64,000 bases of DNA from Acidobacteriota bacterium (GTDB lineage: Bacteria; Acidobacteriota; Blastocatellia; Pyrinomonadales; Pyrinomonadaceae). Positions 26,594 to 36,702 of this stretch are shown here, piece after piece. The stretch covers positions 16,465 to 80,464 of the forward strand of contig QHXQ01000041.1 in NCBI GenBank assembly GCA_003223935.1. The letters are read 5' to 3'. The notes under the pieces are model-generated. The model did no database searches. It saw only the letters and a list, made by a program, of their open reading frames with translations, and had not been told where the DNA came from. Numbering within the stretch: position 1 is the stretch's first letter; every line of letters begins with the position of its first letter. The position numbers were made by a program, and so were the translations under genes.

Positions 26594-29500
26594 ATGTTGT
26601 TTCGCAAACTGCACAGATTGATCGTCGCATTCGGCTTCGCGCTCGCGCTTGCCCCAACGGGCGCGGGCGCGCGGCTGCTTGATGGCGACAATCACACCCC
26701 CACGCCTGCGGGCACCATCATCTCCAACACCGCCGAAGCCACTTACTACGACGAAGCGGGCATAGGCTACGCGACCGTCTCACAGAGCGTCACCGTCACC
26801 ATCCTCTCCGTCACCGCGCTCACCGTCACGCCGGACGAGACCGCACCATCGGCTACGGTTGGCCCGCACGAGCACATCGCGCGCGTCTTCCGCGTCTGCG
26901 ACACGGGCAACACGCCCGACCTCTACACGATCACGCGCGCCGACATCACCACGCCCGCGAGCATCTCCGCGCTCTACTTCGACAACGACGCGAGCGGTAC
27001 ATTCACCACCGGCGACACGCAGATCACTCTAAACTCAACCATGAGTCAGCGCATCGCGCCGGGCGCGTGCGTGGGTGTGCTCGCCCTCGTGGACACGAAC
27101 GATTTTCCAGCGAACTCACTCTTAACGATCAACCTCACTGCGCGCTCCAACGTCACGAGTGTCGGCGGCGCGCTCGCCGAAGACACTGGCGCGATCATCA
27201 ACGCGGTCGGCAACGGCGTGCGTCTTACTTCGCCGGTTGATGCTGAGTTGCCACCCGTCAAACTCGTCGAGAATCAAGCGCGCACCACCGCCGCGCCCGG
27301 TCAGACGCTCAACTACACGATCAGTTTTCGCAACAGCGGCGACGTGCCCGCGCGCAATGTGACGGTCGGCGACACGCTGCCCGATGCGCTCGCCTACGTG
27401 CCCGGCACGTTGCGCCTCAACGACCGCGCGCTCACAGACGCGCCCGATGCAGATGAAGGTCGTGCGCTCTCTGCGCACCAGTTTGAAGTGCGCTTGAGCG
27501 CGGTTGCGCCCGCAGAGGTTGTGCGCATCGCGTTTCAGGCGCGCATTATGGGTCAGATTCCTGCGGGCACAGGTGCAATCAACAGCGCAACTCTCTCGGC
27601 CGATAATGCCGCGCCCGTCCGCACGACCGACGCGATCGCTATTGTCGATCCGCAAGGCACGGTCTATGCGGGCCGAAGCGGCGGCGCACTCACCATTACC
27701 GGCGCGCACGTCACGCTCGTCACCGATGAGCAAGCGACTGCGCCACTTAGCACGACCGCCGACATAGGCTTCACGCCAAACGCGCACAATGAGAATCCGT
27801 TCCTCACAGTGGGCGGCGGCCATTTCAACTTCGTGCTCACGCCCGAACAACTCGGCTCGCCGGCAAGCCCCGCGCGCTACTTCCTGCACGTCACCGCGCA
27901 AGGCTATCGTTCGCGCCTGCTGGAATTGAATGTGCAGCCCGCGAGCTTCGGTCTCTACAACTGTTCGGTGCGCGCGCTCGATAGTCAACCCATCGCGCAA
28001 GCTGGCATCTATGACTTGACCGAAGACGCGGTGCAACTCTCGAACCTCGCGGCCGTCGTCTTGAACGTGCCAATGTTTGAGAACGCCGCGCTCGAAGTCT
28101 CGAAGACATCAGATCAGCAACGCGCAGAGATCGGCGATGTCGTCACCTATCGCGTCGAAGTGCATAACCCGACCGCAGGCGCGGTCAACGACGTGATCGT
28201 GCGCGACACGCTGCCGCAATCGTTCCACTACGCGGCCGGCACGGCGCTCGTCACCAACGGCAACGCGCCCGCGCACAATGTCGAACCTGAAGTCAACGGT
28301 AGTTTGCTCACGTTCCATCTGGGGCCGCTCGCGGCCGGTGCGCGTGCGTCGCTCGTCTATCGCGTCCGCATCGGCGTCAACGCGCGCGAAGGCGAGAACG
28401 TCAACGCGGCGATGGTTGAAGGTGTGCTCTCGCTCGGCGAGCACGTGACGACGCCGCCCGCGCATGCTTCGATCATCGTCGGCAAAGGAATTTTTTCGAC
28501 GCGCCAGATCATCATCGGGCGCGTGTTCGCAGACGCGAACGGCAACGGCATGTTCGATGCGGGCGAGTTGGGCGTCGCAGACGTGCGCTTGTATCTGCCG
28601 AACGGCGAATCGGTCATCACCGACAAGAACGGGATGTACAACCTGCCGGCCGTGAACGACGGCGCGGTCGTCATCGCGCTCGACCCGACGACACTGCCCG
28701 AAGGCTTCGTGCTAACAGACGGCGACACGCGCGACGGTCGTAGTTGGACGCGCCTCTTGCGCACGCCGCTCGGCGGCGGCAGCCTCCTCCATCAAAACTT
28801 CGCGCTGCGCCCGCCCGCCAAGCAAGACGACGACAAACAAGCCGCACGCAAGTCGGCGGCGAGCGACGCGAGTGCGCCAACAGACGCGCGCGTTAGTTCC
28901 GCGCAGACGTTGGCGCAAACAACGGCCACGCCTGCTTCGTCGCCCACGCCGCAAGTGCAGAGAGCGACCTTCGCCGCAGACCACACGATCGTTGCGATGA
29001 GCGGGCCGATCAGCACGGACGCTACGCCGAACAAACCGAAGGCAAATGCGCCGACGAAGAAGACAGATGCGCCGCTTGCGCCGGGCACGTATGAAGTTGA
29101 GGCGACCGAAATGATCGCGCCGGTTGTGCCGGGCGTGGTGTTATTGGTCTCGCCTGTGGCTGATGAAGTCGTTAAGACGACCGCACTCAACTTGGAAGCG
29201 CGCGTCGCTGAAGGCTGGACGGTTGCGGTTGAAGTTGAGCGCACGCACGTAAGCGATGCGAACATCGGCGAGCAGCGCGTGGATCATAAGAGCAAGACGA
29301 CGACTTATAGTTTCGTCGGCATCAACCTAAAGCCGGGGCCGAATCATCTGCGCGTCACGCCCATCAGTCCCGATGGTGTTGCGGGCGCACCCATCGAGCA
29401 GATCGTCTTCGGGCGCGGCCCCGCCGTGCGACTTGAGGTCGTCTCTGATCGGAAAGAACTGCAAGCCAACGGCCGCGATGCCACTGTGGTGCGCGTGCGC

Positions 29501-32449
29501 GCGTTCGACGCTTGGGGGCATCCGGCGGCCGATGCGCCCGTCGCGCTCGAAGTCTCTGCGGGTCGCTTGCTGCCGATGCAAGAGGCGCGCGTCGCCGACA
29601 AGCCGAACGCGGAGCGGGCGCAGGCAAATTCCACGGGCGCGGATAAGTTGATCGTTTCGTCGCACGACGTGCCGAATCTGAACGGCGCGAATCAACAGAG
29701 CGCAGACGCGGCGACGACTGAACAGAACACGGTCGGCGCGCGCCAGCAGTTCATCTCGCTCGCGGACGGCGAAGCGGAAGTTAAATTGATCGCGGACAAC
29801 ACTGCGGGCGCGGCCGAGTTGCATGCGAGCGCGGGCACGATTGAGGCGCAGGGCGAGATTAGATTCACGCCGGAGTTGCGGCCTACGTTGTTCGTCGGTC
29901 TCGCTGAAGTTTCGGTCGGGCGCGCTGCGCCGGAGAACGCTCTGCGCGGCACGGACAGCGAGGTGCGCAGCCACGTCGAATTTTTCTATCGCGGGCGCGT
30001 GTTCGGCGATAATCTGCTCACGCTCGCTTACGACAGCCAGCGCCCGATCAATCGCACCGACGGACGTGATCGCCTGTTCCAACTCGATCCGCTTGAGCGC
30101 GCCTATCCGCTCTTCGGCGACACCTCGACGCGCTACGAGGACGCGCAATCGAACTCGAAAGTCTATGCCCGCCTTGATCGCGGGCGCTCCTACGCGATGT
30201 TCGGCGACTTCGACACAGAGCAGAGCGGGTTAGGCTTGACGGGTTATGGTCGTCGGCTCACGGGCGTTAAGGTTCACGTCGAAAACGAGCGCGGCGATTT
30301 TCTGGCCGTGACGGGCGCGCACCCGGACACGGCGTTCACGCGCGACGTGTTCGCCGCCGGCCGGCTCGGTCTGATCCCTTTGACGCACGGCGACATCCTG
30401 CCCGGCTCGGAGACGGTCACACTCGAAGTGCGCGACCGGCGCAACCCTGAGATCATCATCTCGCGCGAGACTTTGATCCGCTCGGTTGACTATAATCTCG
30501 ATCCGACGGCGGGCGTGCTCTTCATGATGCGCCCGATCTCAGCCTTCGATTACGCGCTCAACCTCGTGCAGATCGTCGTCACTTACGAACATCGCGCAAC
30601 GGGCCTATCGTCGGCCGTCTATACGGCGCGCGGCGTCAAACACATCGCGCGCACGGGCACGCAGCTCGGCTTCTCGTTCGTGGATCAGCAACAGGAGCAG
30701 TTGGGCCGGTTCGTGCTCGGCGGTTTAGACGGCGAACAAAAACTGCCGCATGGCGGGCGCTTGCAGTTCGCGTGGGCGATGAGTCAAGGGCACGTAGCGA
30801 CGGGCGGCAATCTGTTGAGCACCGGCAGCGACGATGCGCACGATGGCAACGCTTACCGGCTTGAGTTGACGCAGCCGCTCGGTTTTCGTGAAGCAGTCGT
30901 GCGCGCAAGTTACTCGCGCGCCGATCAAGGTTTCCTGAATCCATTCGGCGCGACCGTCACGCCCGGCTCGCAACGCGCGGTTGTTTCGACCGAGATCAAG
31001 TTGCGCCGCCAATCGCTCATCAAACTTGGATTCATGGACGAGCGCAACCGCACGGTGAACGTCAACAACGAGCGCGAGACCGCATCACTGCTGTGGACTG
31101 AGACGTTCACGGATCGCTTGCGTGCGACCTTCGGTTATGATTTCCGCAACTTCACCGACGCACTCAATAGCAAGCATACAAGCTCGAATCTCGTCTCGGT
31201 CGGCGTCGAATGGCAGGCGACCGACAAGTTGAACGTGGCGGCGAAGCGCGAGCAGAACTTGGGCGACGCCGATCCGACCTATCCGACGCAGACGACGCTC
31301 GCGGCCAATTATCAAGTGAACCCTTGGGCGCGGCTCTTCTTCACAGAGCGTTTGGCCGCCGCGCCGATTGTGCCGATCAGTGATACGAGCACGACCGGCT
31401 TTGCGGGCACAGGCTCGCGCCGCGAAACGGCCATCGGCGTCGAGACCAAACTTGGGCACAACACCGCTCTGAGCGGTCGTTATCAATTGGAGAACGGCGC
31501 GAACGGCACGGACAGCTTCGCCGTCATCGGCTTAGAGAATCGGCTGCCGGTCAACAAACAACTCGCCTTCGATCTTTCGTTCGAGCGCGGCTTCCACATG
31601 GCGGGCGCGGGCACGAGTTTTACGGGCGGCGCGTTCGGCGTCTCTTATCTGCCCAATAAAGATTTGCGCACGGCGGCGCGTTATGAGTTGCGCGAACAGC
31701 AGGGTGGCTTCGGTCAGTTGTTCACCATCGGCGCGGCGGGGCGCGTGGGTGAAGGCGTGACGACGCTCGCGCGCTTCCAATGGTCGCACGCAGATTTTCA
31801 AGGGCGCGCTTCGTCTTCGCTGACGGGTACGGCCGCGATTGCGCTTCGTCCGGTCGAATCGGATCGCAAAGGTCTCCTATTCAGTTACACGCATCGCGCG
31901 CTCACACAGGAGGGCGTGGGCGCGCAAGGCTTGACGACTGAGCGCAGCGATGTGCTTTCGACCGACGGTTACTGGCAACCACAGAAGCGGACGGAGTTGT
32001 TTGGCCGCGTCGCGATGAAATTCAGCGGCGACGGGCGCGACGGCTTGATCCCGACCGCGACGCTCACCTATGTCGCGCAGTTGCGCGCGCAACGCCGACT
32101 GCATCGCGCGCTCGACACGGCCGTCGAATATCGTTTCATGGCGCAGCCCGCGACGCACACGCGCCGCACCGCCGCGGGCGTCGAGCTTGGTTACTGGATG
32201 TTCTCCGATATACGCTTCGCCGTCGGTTACAACTTCACGACGGCGAGCGAACCCGATGGCAGTCTGCTCTTGACCACGCCGCGCGGTTTCTACTTCACCA
32301 TCTCGACCAAGCTCTCGAACCTCTTCGATCTCTTCGGCACGTCGAGCGAAGGTCTCGCGCCGAGCGCCGCGCCGAAGTCGCCAGCGCCGCCGCAACCGCA
32401 AGGCAATCTGACGCAGAACAATCAACCGCCAAACGGAGCGAAGCCATAA
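26594..32449 (+). CDS. Giant DUF11/SdrD-B surface protein with an outer-membrane-like C-terminus
   Basis: A 1951-residue exported protein. In order: signal peptide (to about 26), an IISNTAEATYYD repeat like that of the preceding protein, a DUF11 domain (about 220-330), a second DUF11 domain (about 497-610, NAALEVSKTSDQQRAEIGD), an SdrD-B-like domain (about 638-730, FADANGNGMFDAGELG), an Ala/Thr/Pro linker, a Big-like domain (about 944-1085, VRVRAFDAWGHPAAD) and, from about 1096, hundreds of residues of alternating aromatic/polar strands (GRVFGDNLLTLAYDS, RSYAMFGDFDTE) that read as an outer-membrane beta-barrel. The tail is Pro/Gln-rich. The next gene starts on the base after the stop, so they form an operon. 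The barrel assignment is inference. Confidence 0.8.
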   Translation: MLFRKLHRLIVAFGFALALAPTGAGARLLDGDNHTPTPAGTIISNTAEATYYDEAGIGYATVSQSVTVTILSVTALTVTPDETAPSATVGPHEHIARVFRVCDTGNTPDLYTITRADITTPASISALYFDNDASGTFTTGDTQITLNSTMSQRIAPGACVGVLALVDTNDFPANSLLTINLTARSNVTSVGGALAEDTGAIINAVGNGVRLTSPVDAELPPVKLVENQARTTAAPGQTLNYTISFRNSGDVPARNVTVGDTLPDALAYVPGTLRLNDRALTDAPDADEGRALSAHQFEVRLSAVAPAEVVRIAFQARIMGQIPAGTGAINSATLSADNAAPVRTTDAIAIVDPQGTVYAGRSGGALTITGAHVTLVTDEQATAPLSTTADIGFTPNAHNENPFLTVGGGHFNFVLTPEQLGSPASPARYFLHVTAQGYRSRLLELNVQPASFGLYNCSVRALDSQPIAQAGIYDLTEDAVQLSNLAAVVLNVPMFENAALEVSKTSDQQRAEIGDVVTYRVEVHNPTAGAVNDVIVRDTLPQSFHYAAGTALVTNGNAPAHNVEPEVNGSLLTFHLGPLAAGARASLVYRVRIGVNAREGENVNAAMVEGVLSLGEHVTTPPAHASIIVGKGIFSTRQIIIGRVFADANGNGMFDAGELGVADVRLYLPNGESVITDKNGMYNLPAVNDGAVVIALDPTTLPEGFVLTDGDTRDGRSWTRLLRTPLGGGSLLHQNFALRPPAKQDDDKQAARKSAASDASAPTDARVSSAQTLAQTTATPASSPTPQVQRATFAADHTIVAMSGPISTDATPNKPKANAPTKKTDAPLAPGTYEVEATEMIAPVVPGVVLLVSPVADEVVKTTALNLEARVAEGWTVAVEVERTHVSDANIGEQRVDHKSKTTTYSFVGINLKPGPNHLRVTPISPDGVAGAPIEQIVFGRGPAVRLEVVSDRKELQANGRDATVVRVRAFDAWGHPAADAPVALEVSAGRLLPMQEARVADKPNAERAQANSTGADKLIVSSHDVPNLNGANQQSADAATTEQNTVGARQQFISLADGEAEVKLIADNTAGAAELHASAGTIEAQGEIRFTPELRPTLFVGLAEVSVGRAAPENALRGTDSEVRSHVEFFYRGRVFGDNLLTLAYDSQRPINRTDGRDRLFQLDPLERAYPLFGDTSTRYEDAQSNSKVYARLDRGRSYAMFGDFDTEQSGLGLTGYGRRLTGVKVHVENERGDFLAVTGAHPDTAFTRDVFAAGRLGLIPLTHGDILPGSETVTLEVRDRRNPEIIISRETLIRSVDYNLDPTAGVLFMMRPISAFDYALNLVQIVVTYEHRATGLSSAVYTARGVKHIARTGTQLGFSFVDQQQEQLGRFVLGGLDGEQKLPHGGRLQFAWAMSQGHVATGGNLLSTGSDDAHDGNAYRLELTQPLGFREAVVRASYSRADQGFLNPFGATVTPGSQRAVVSTEIKLRRQSLIKLGFMDERNRTVNVNNERETASLLWTETFTDRLRATFGYDFRNFTDALNSKHTSSNLVSVGVEWQATDKLNVAAKREQNLGDADPTYPTQTTLAANYQVNPWARLFFTERLAAAPIVPISDTSTTGFAGTGSRRETAIGVETKLGHNTALSGRYQLENGANGTDSFAVIGLENRLPVNKQLAFDLSFERGFHMAGAGTSFTGGAFGVSYLPNKDLRTAARYELREQQGGFGQLFTIGAAGRVGEGVTTLARFQWSHADFQGRASSSLTGTAAIALRPVESDRKGLLFSYTHRALTQEGVGAQGLTTERSDVLSTDGYWQPQKRTELFGRVAMKFSGDGRDGLIPTATLTYVAQLRAQRRLHRALDTAVEYRFMAQPATHTRRTAAGVELGYWMFSDIRFAVGYNFTTASEPDGSLLLTTPRGFYFTISTKLSNLFDLFGTSSEGLAPSAAPKSPAPPQPQGNLTQNNQPPNGAKP

Positions 32450-34201
32450 ATGAACGGGGAGCGACTCGTCAGTTCACGGCTGAGTGGCACGCGGCTCAGA
32501 CCCGGCGCGATGCTCCTCGTGCGTTGTGCGAGTCTGCTCCTGTTCTTCTGCTTCGTCGGTCTCGGCACAGCTTACGCCGGCCTGACCATCACGCCGGTCA
32601 CATGGAACGTCATCGGACTGGACAGCAACAACACTTCAGTCGGCCCTGACACGTTTCAGGTTGGCGTGCGCGCCTGCAACACGGGCGGCGCGACTGTGAC
32701 TAACGTCACCGGCACGTTCGTCTGGGATAGCTCAAACGCTTTTCTAAATCTGAGCGGCGCAAACCCGGACAACGTCGGCGCGCTCGCCGCCGGCGCATGT
32801 ACGGACATCTATTTTCCGGTGACGGTGACGCGCACGAGTTCTGCTTACAACACGGCGCGGCGTTATCACATTACCGTCTCGGGCGACAGCGTCGCTTCGG
32901 TCAGCACGCCCACGCCGCGCGAACTCTACGTCGAGCGGCTAATCTCACAATCGCGCAACTCTGTCGTCTCGCTCACAGGCCCGACCACCGTCTATGTCGG
33001 CCAGACCTATACCTACACGCTGACGGCCGACACCGCGACGCAAGGCTACTCACAGCTTGAGGCCTTCATCAACCTCTCGAACGTCGTCTTTCAGGTGCAA
33101 TCTATCTCGACGACCTACACCGCGCCCGCGGGCGCGACCAACAACAAGTTCTACGCTGACGCCTGCGGCTGGGACACGAACCCTTTGAGTGCTAACTATC
33201 GCTCCTGCATCGGCCCCGCAAATTATCCGGGCGGTAAGGTCGGTGGCACGGTCGTCGAAAACTATACGGTCAAAATCCTCTCGGCTACGGGCGCGCCCGT
33301 CAGCGTCAATGCGCTCATCCTCGATTTCTCCGGCTCAAGCTATCACTACAACGCGGACTTCGGCGGCAACGGCCTGACGATCACAGCGCAGCCGCCGCCC
33401 TTGACGCTCGCCAAGAGCGCCGCGCCATCGCCCGTGTTCACGAACGGCACAGTCACTTACACCTTGCGCGTGACCAACAGCGGCCCCGCGAACTACACGC
33501 TCGCAGATTTCGTGGACACGCCGCCGACCAGTCCCGGCACTCCTGCTTACGTTGCAAGTTCATCCATCTTCAACGGCGCTGCGATCAGCAATCCGACCAG
33601 CGCAAGCGGAAAGCTCACTTGGTCCGGCAGTTTTCTCATCCCCGCCGGACAGAGTCGTAATCTGACCTATCAGATGACGATGCCGAACACGCATGGCACG
33701 TACACGAACAGCGCGGTCGCGCACTTCGATGTCTATCAAGTGGACACGACGCAGGACACGACCGACAACGCGCCCGCCTCTGCGAGCGTCGTCGTGCAGA
33801 CGCCGCCCAACATCGCGCTCGATAAAAGCTACAGCGCCAATTCGTCCTCAATCGTGCCGGGCACGGAACTGACCTACACCATCACCTTCACCAACAACGG
33901 CGACACCGCCGCCAACAGCTTCACCATCTTCGACATGATCCCCGCGAACACCGTCTTCAAACTCGGCTCGGTTACCTATAACGCGGGCACGAGCGGCATC
34001 GCCGCGCCGACCGTTGACTACTCGAACGCGGCGCGCAGCAACACCACGCCGCCCACACCGCCAGCGCCTTGGGTCGCCTACACGCCGGCCGGTGCAGCCG
34101 GTACCCTCGACCCGCAAGTCACCTACGTGCGTTGGCGCTTCGCAAGCAACATCGCCGCCGGCGCATCCGCCAGCGTGACCTTTGTGGTCCGCATCCCTTA
34201 G
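32450..34201 (+). CDS. Exported DUF11-type protein, last of the surface cluster
   Basis: A 583-residue protein that begins on the base after the stop of the giant gene (TAAATG), a strong sign of cotranscription. The signal peptide ends near AYAG (about 43). At least two DUF11 repeats follow (LAKSAAPSPVFTNGTVTYT, about 322-340, and LDKSYSANSSSIVPGTELTY, about 459-478). There is no barrel or lipobox. With its partners it probably forms a surface layer or fibre; which protein anchors it is unknown. Confidence 0.82.
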   Translation: MNGERLVSSRLSGTRLRPGAMLLVRCASLLLFFCFVGLGTAYAGLTITPVTWNVIGLDSNNTSVGPDTFQVGVRACNTGGATVTNVTGTFVWDSSNAFLNLSGANPDNVGALAAGACTDIYFPVTVTRTSSAYNTARRYHITVSGDSVASVSTPTPRELYVERLISQSRNSVVSLTGPTTVYVGQTYTYTLTADTATQGYSQLEAFINLSNVVFQVQSISTTYTAPAGATNNKFYADACGWDTNPLSANYRSCIGPANYPGGKVGGTVVENYTVKILSATGAPVSVNALILDFSGSSYHYNADFGGNGLTITAQPPPLTLAKSAAPSPVFTNGTVTYTLRVTNSGPANYTLADFVDTPPTSPGTPAYVASSSIFNGAAISNPTSASGKLTWSGSFLIPAGQSRNLTYQMTMPNTHGTYTNSAVAHFDVYQVDTTQDTTDNAPASASVVVQTPPNIALDKSYSANSSSIVPGTELTYTITFTNNGDTAANSFTIFDMIPANTVFKLGSVTYNAGTSGIAAPTVDYSNAARSNTTPPTPPAPWVAYTPAGAAGTLDPQVTYVRWRFASNIAAGASASVTFVVRIP

Positions 34202-34324
34202 CCTTAAACGAGACGAAACTTCTTGCTTGAAGACGGAGCGGGAACAGCCGCCGCGGCGCGCGCTGCTGAAGACAGAGAGGCAACGCAGTTCAAGCGCCGC
34301 CGATTGATCAGTTGTTGAGGACGG

Positions 34325-34762
34325 TTAAGCGTTCGCGTCGCCGCTCATCTGGGGCGGCGCGACGCCGAGTTGTTGGTACATGGTCATGAAGTCGAAGTTG
34401 TTCCAAGCTTCGACGATCTGACCGTCGCGCCAGCGCGTGATCGAGATGCCGGTGAACTCGACCGGGCGCTCGGTGGCGGCAAAGCCGAGCGTGTGCCCTT
34501 GATGTTTGCCGCGCACGGTGCAGCGCGCGACCACTTTGTCGCCTTCGGCGATTGTGTCTTCGACAATGACTTCGATGTCGGGGAAGGCTTCCTTGAACGT
34601 GTGGAAGAACGGTTTGAAATTATCGGGGCCGCGCAGCGGCTCAGGCGTCAGGCCATGACCGATGCCGTCGGGCGCAAACATCTCATCAATCGCCTCGACG
34701 CGCCCGTTGTTCCAGACCTCTTCAAACCAACGGCGGATGAGCGCCTTGTTCTGTTCTGACAT
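34325..34762 (-). CDS. SnoaL-like ester cyclase / polyketide-cyclase-fold protein
   Basis: A 145-residue alpha+beta-barrel protein of the SnoaL-like family (NTF2 fold). The motifs RRWFEEVWNNGR, GHGLTPEPLRGPDNF, and a C-terminal RWRDGQIVEAWNNFD are typical of this family, whose members cyclise or isomerise small molecules or have no known activity. It follows the HIT gene on the same strand by 14 bases. The substrate is unknown. Confidence 0.85.
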   Translation of the reverse strand: MSEQNKALIRRWFEEVWNNGRVEAIDEMFAPDGIGHGLTPEPLRGPDNFKPFFHTFKEAFPDIEVIVEDTIAEGDKVVARCTVRGKHQGHTLGFAATERPVEFTGISITRWRDGQIVEAWNNFDFMTMYQQLGVAPPQMSGDANA

Positions 34763-34776
34763 GATGTGATCTCTTT

Positions 34777-35127
34777 CTAGCCCGGCGGCCAGTGCATCGG
34801 CCGGCCGCCGAGCACGTGCAGATGCAGGTGCAAGACCGATTGACCCGCGCCCGCGCCCGTGTTGATGACGGTGCGAAAGCCGCTCTCCGTTAGCCCTTCG
34901 TCGTTGGCGACGCGCGCGGCGACGCGCAGGATGTGGCCGAGCACGGGTTCGTCGCCGCGCCCGGCATCATCAAGCGATTCGATGTGCTCGCGCGGGATGA
35001 TGAGCACATGCACGGGCGCTTGCGGGTTGATGTCGCGGAAGGCGATGCAGCGGTCGTCCTGAAAGACGATCTCGGCGCGCACGTCGCCCGTCACCACGCT
35101 ACAGAAGATGCAGTCTTGTTCAGCCAT
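34777..35127 (-). CDS. HIT-family nucleotide-binding hydrolase
   Basis: A 116-residue protein of normal HinT length. CIFCSVVTG at the start and the histidine triad HLHLHVLGG near the end identify a purine-nucleoside phosphoramidase-type HIT protein. The ATG has no Shine-Dalgarno sequence; an AT-rich hairpin ends 12 bases upstream. It precedes the SnoaL-like gene and follows murA in the same direction. Confidence 0.93.
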   Translation of the reverse strand: MAEQDCIFCSVVTGDVRAEIVFQDDRCIAFRDINPQAPVHVLIIPREHIESLDDAGRGDEPVLGHILRVAARVANDEGLTESGFRTVINTGAGAGQSVLHLHLHVLGGRPMHWPPG

Positions 35128-35139
35128 GATATTAATGTG

Positions 35140-35240
35140 AAGCTGTTATTGGTTATTTGGTATTTGCTTTTGACTGTTGCGCAACTAAACCTCTCGCTGG
35201 CGACTCACAAAGAACAAATAACTAATACCAATAACAGCTT
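35140..35240. repeat. AT-rich word-repeat hairpin between murA and the HIT gene
   Basis: AAGCTGTTATTGG (35140-35152) pairs perfectly with CCAATAACAGCTT (35228-35240), and GGTTATTTGG/CAAATAACTAA words extend the stem. The same TTATTTG/TTATTGG words form the hairpin at 15477-15571. Confidence 0.7.
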
Positions 35241-35257
35241 TTCGTTCGTCCTTCCTT

Positions 35258-36586
35258 TCATGCTTCCGTTTGCAGCGCGCCAACCTCTGCGGGCGGCGGC
35301 AAGTTGGCTGTGACCGAGTCGCGCACGCGCTCGATCTCTGCGCCGACGGCACGCAGTTTAGCTTCGATCTTTTCGTAGCCACGATCAATGTGATAGACGC
35401 GCTCGATGATCGTCTCGCCTGCGGCGACGAGACCGGCGAGCACGAGCGACGCCGAAGCGCGCAAGTCCGAAGCCTGTACGCGCGCGCCCATCAAGGGCGT
35501 CGGCCCTTCGACGACGGCCATGTGCCCTTCGATGCGTATGCGCGCGCCCATGCGCTGCAACTCCGAGGCGTGCATGAAGCGATTCTCGAAGATCGTCTCG
35601 GTGATGCGCGCCGTGCCGCGCGTCTGTGTCATCAGCGCCATGTACTGCGCTTGCATATCTGTGGGAAAGCGCGGGTGCGGCTCGGTCACAACATCACGCG
35701 CGCACAGATCGTCGGCGCAACAACGCACGTGCAGCGTGCTCTGATTGATCTCTTCGATCTCGACGCCGACCTCGCGCAGTTTGGCGATGACGATGGCCGA
35801 GTGTTCGGGCCGGCAATCTTTGATCTCAAGCTCGCCGCCGGTGATCGCGGCGGCTGTGAGAAAAGTGCCCGTCTCAATGCGGTCGGGGATGATCGTGTGC
35901 TCGGCCGCGCCCAACGCTTCGACGCCATCAATCGTAATGGTCGGCGTGCCTGCGCCGCGCACGCGCGCCCCCATGCGATTCAACAACTCGCAGAGGTCTA
36001 TGATCTCAGGCTCGCGCGCCGCGTTGTTGATGACCGTGCGCCCTTCGGCTAGTGTGGCGGCCATCAATAGATTCTCCGTGCCTGTGACCGTCACCTTGTC
36101 GAAGTTAACTTCCGCGCCCTGCAAGCGGCCGCGCTGCGGCACACGCGCGACGACGTAGCCCGCTTCTAAGTTGACTTGTGCGCCTAATCTTTGCAAAGCT
36201 TCGAGGTGTAGATCAATCGGGCGCGTGCCGATGGCGCAGCCGCCGGGCAAGGAGACTTTCGCTTTGCCGAAACGCGCCAGTAGCGGGCCAAGGACGAGCA
36301 CGGACGCGCGCATCGTCTTCACCAGATCATAAGGCGCTTCAAACAACTCGATGTGCGCGCACGCGATCTTGTGCGTGCGTAGTTCCGGTGTCAGCACGTG
36401 CGCGCCTAAGTCTTCCAAGAGACGGCGCTGCGTGATGATGTCGCGCACGTAAGGCACGTTATGGAGCGTCACACTCTCAGAGGTCAACAGCGCCGCCGCC
36501 ATGCATGGCAGCGCCGAGTTCTTCGCGCCGCTGATCGTGACGCGCCCGCGCAAGCTGCGTCCGCCGATGATGCGAAATCTGTCCAT
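35258..36586 (-). CDS. murA: UDP-N-acetylglucosamine 1-carboxyvinyltransferase
   Basis: A 442-residue enzyme of the inside-out alpha/beta-barrel type that transfers the enolpyruvyl group of phosphoenolpyruvate to UDP-GlcNAc, the first step of peptidoglycan synthesis. GAKNSALP (20-27) and the catalytic loop LPGGCAIGTRP with C117 are present; that cysteine is the fosfomycin target. The length is slightly above the usual 420 because of a C-terminal tail. No Shine-Dalgarno precedes the ATG; a perfect 22-bp hairpin ends seven bases upstream. Confidence 0.96.
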   Translation of the reverse strand: MDRFRIIGGRSLRGRVTISGAKNSALPCMAAALLTSESVTLHNVPYVRDIITQRRLLEDLGAHVLTPELRTHKIACAHIELFEAPYDLVKTMRASVLVLGPLLARFGKAKVSLPGGCAIGTRPIDLHLEALQRLGAQVNLEAGYVVARVPQRGRLQGAEVNFDKVTVTGTENLLMAATLAEGRTVINNAAREPEIIDLCELLNRMGARVRGAGTPTITIDGVEALGAAEHTIIPDRIETGTFLTAAAITGGELEIKDCRPEHSAIVIAKLREVGVEIEEINQSTLHVRCCADDLCARDVVTEPHPRFPTDMQAQYMALMTQTRGTARITETIFENRFMHASELQRMGARIRIEGHMAVVEGPTPLMGARVQASDLRASASLVLAGLVAAGETIIERVYHIDRGYEKIEAKLRAVGAEIERVRDSVTANLPPPAEVGALQTEA

Positions 36587-36593
36587 AGATAAG

Positions 36594-36665
36594 CAGTGGT
36601 CAGTGGTCGGTGGTCGGTGGTCGGTGAAAGACAGTTTTTAACTGACCACCGACCACTGACCACTG
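36594..36665. repeat. Perfect 22-bp word-repeat hairpin upstream of murA
   Basis: The arm 36594-36615 (CAGTGGTCAGTGGTCGGTGG then TC) is complementary without a mismatch to 36644-36665. The loop is 28 bases. CAGTGGT/CGGTGGT is repeated within each arm. It ends seven bases from the murA start codon. Confidence 0.8.
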
Positions 36666-36702
36666 ATTTGTGGCGGATTCTAACACGGACGCGGAGACGG
36701 GA

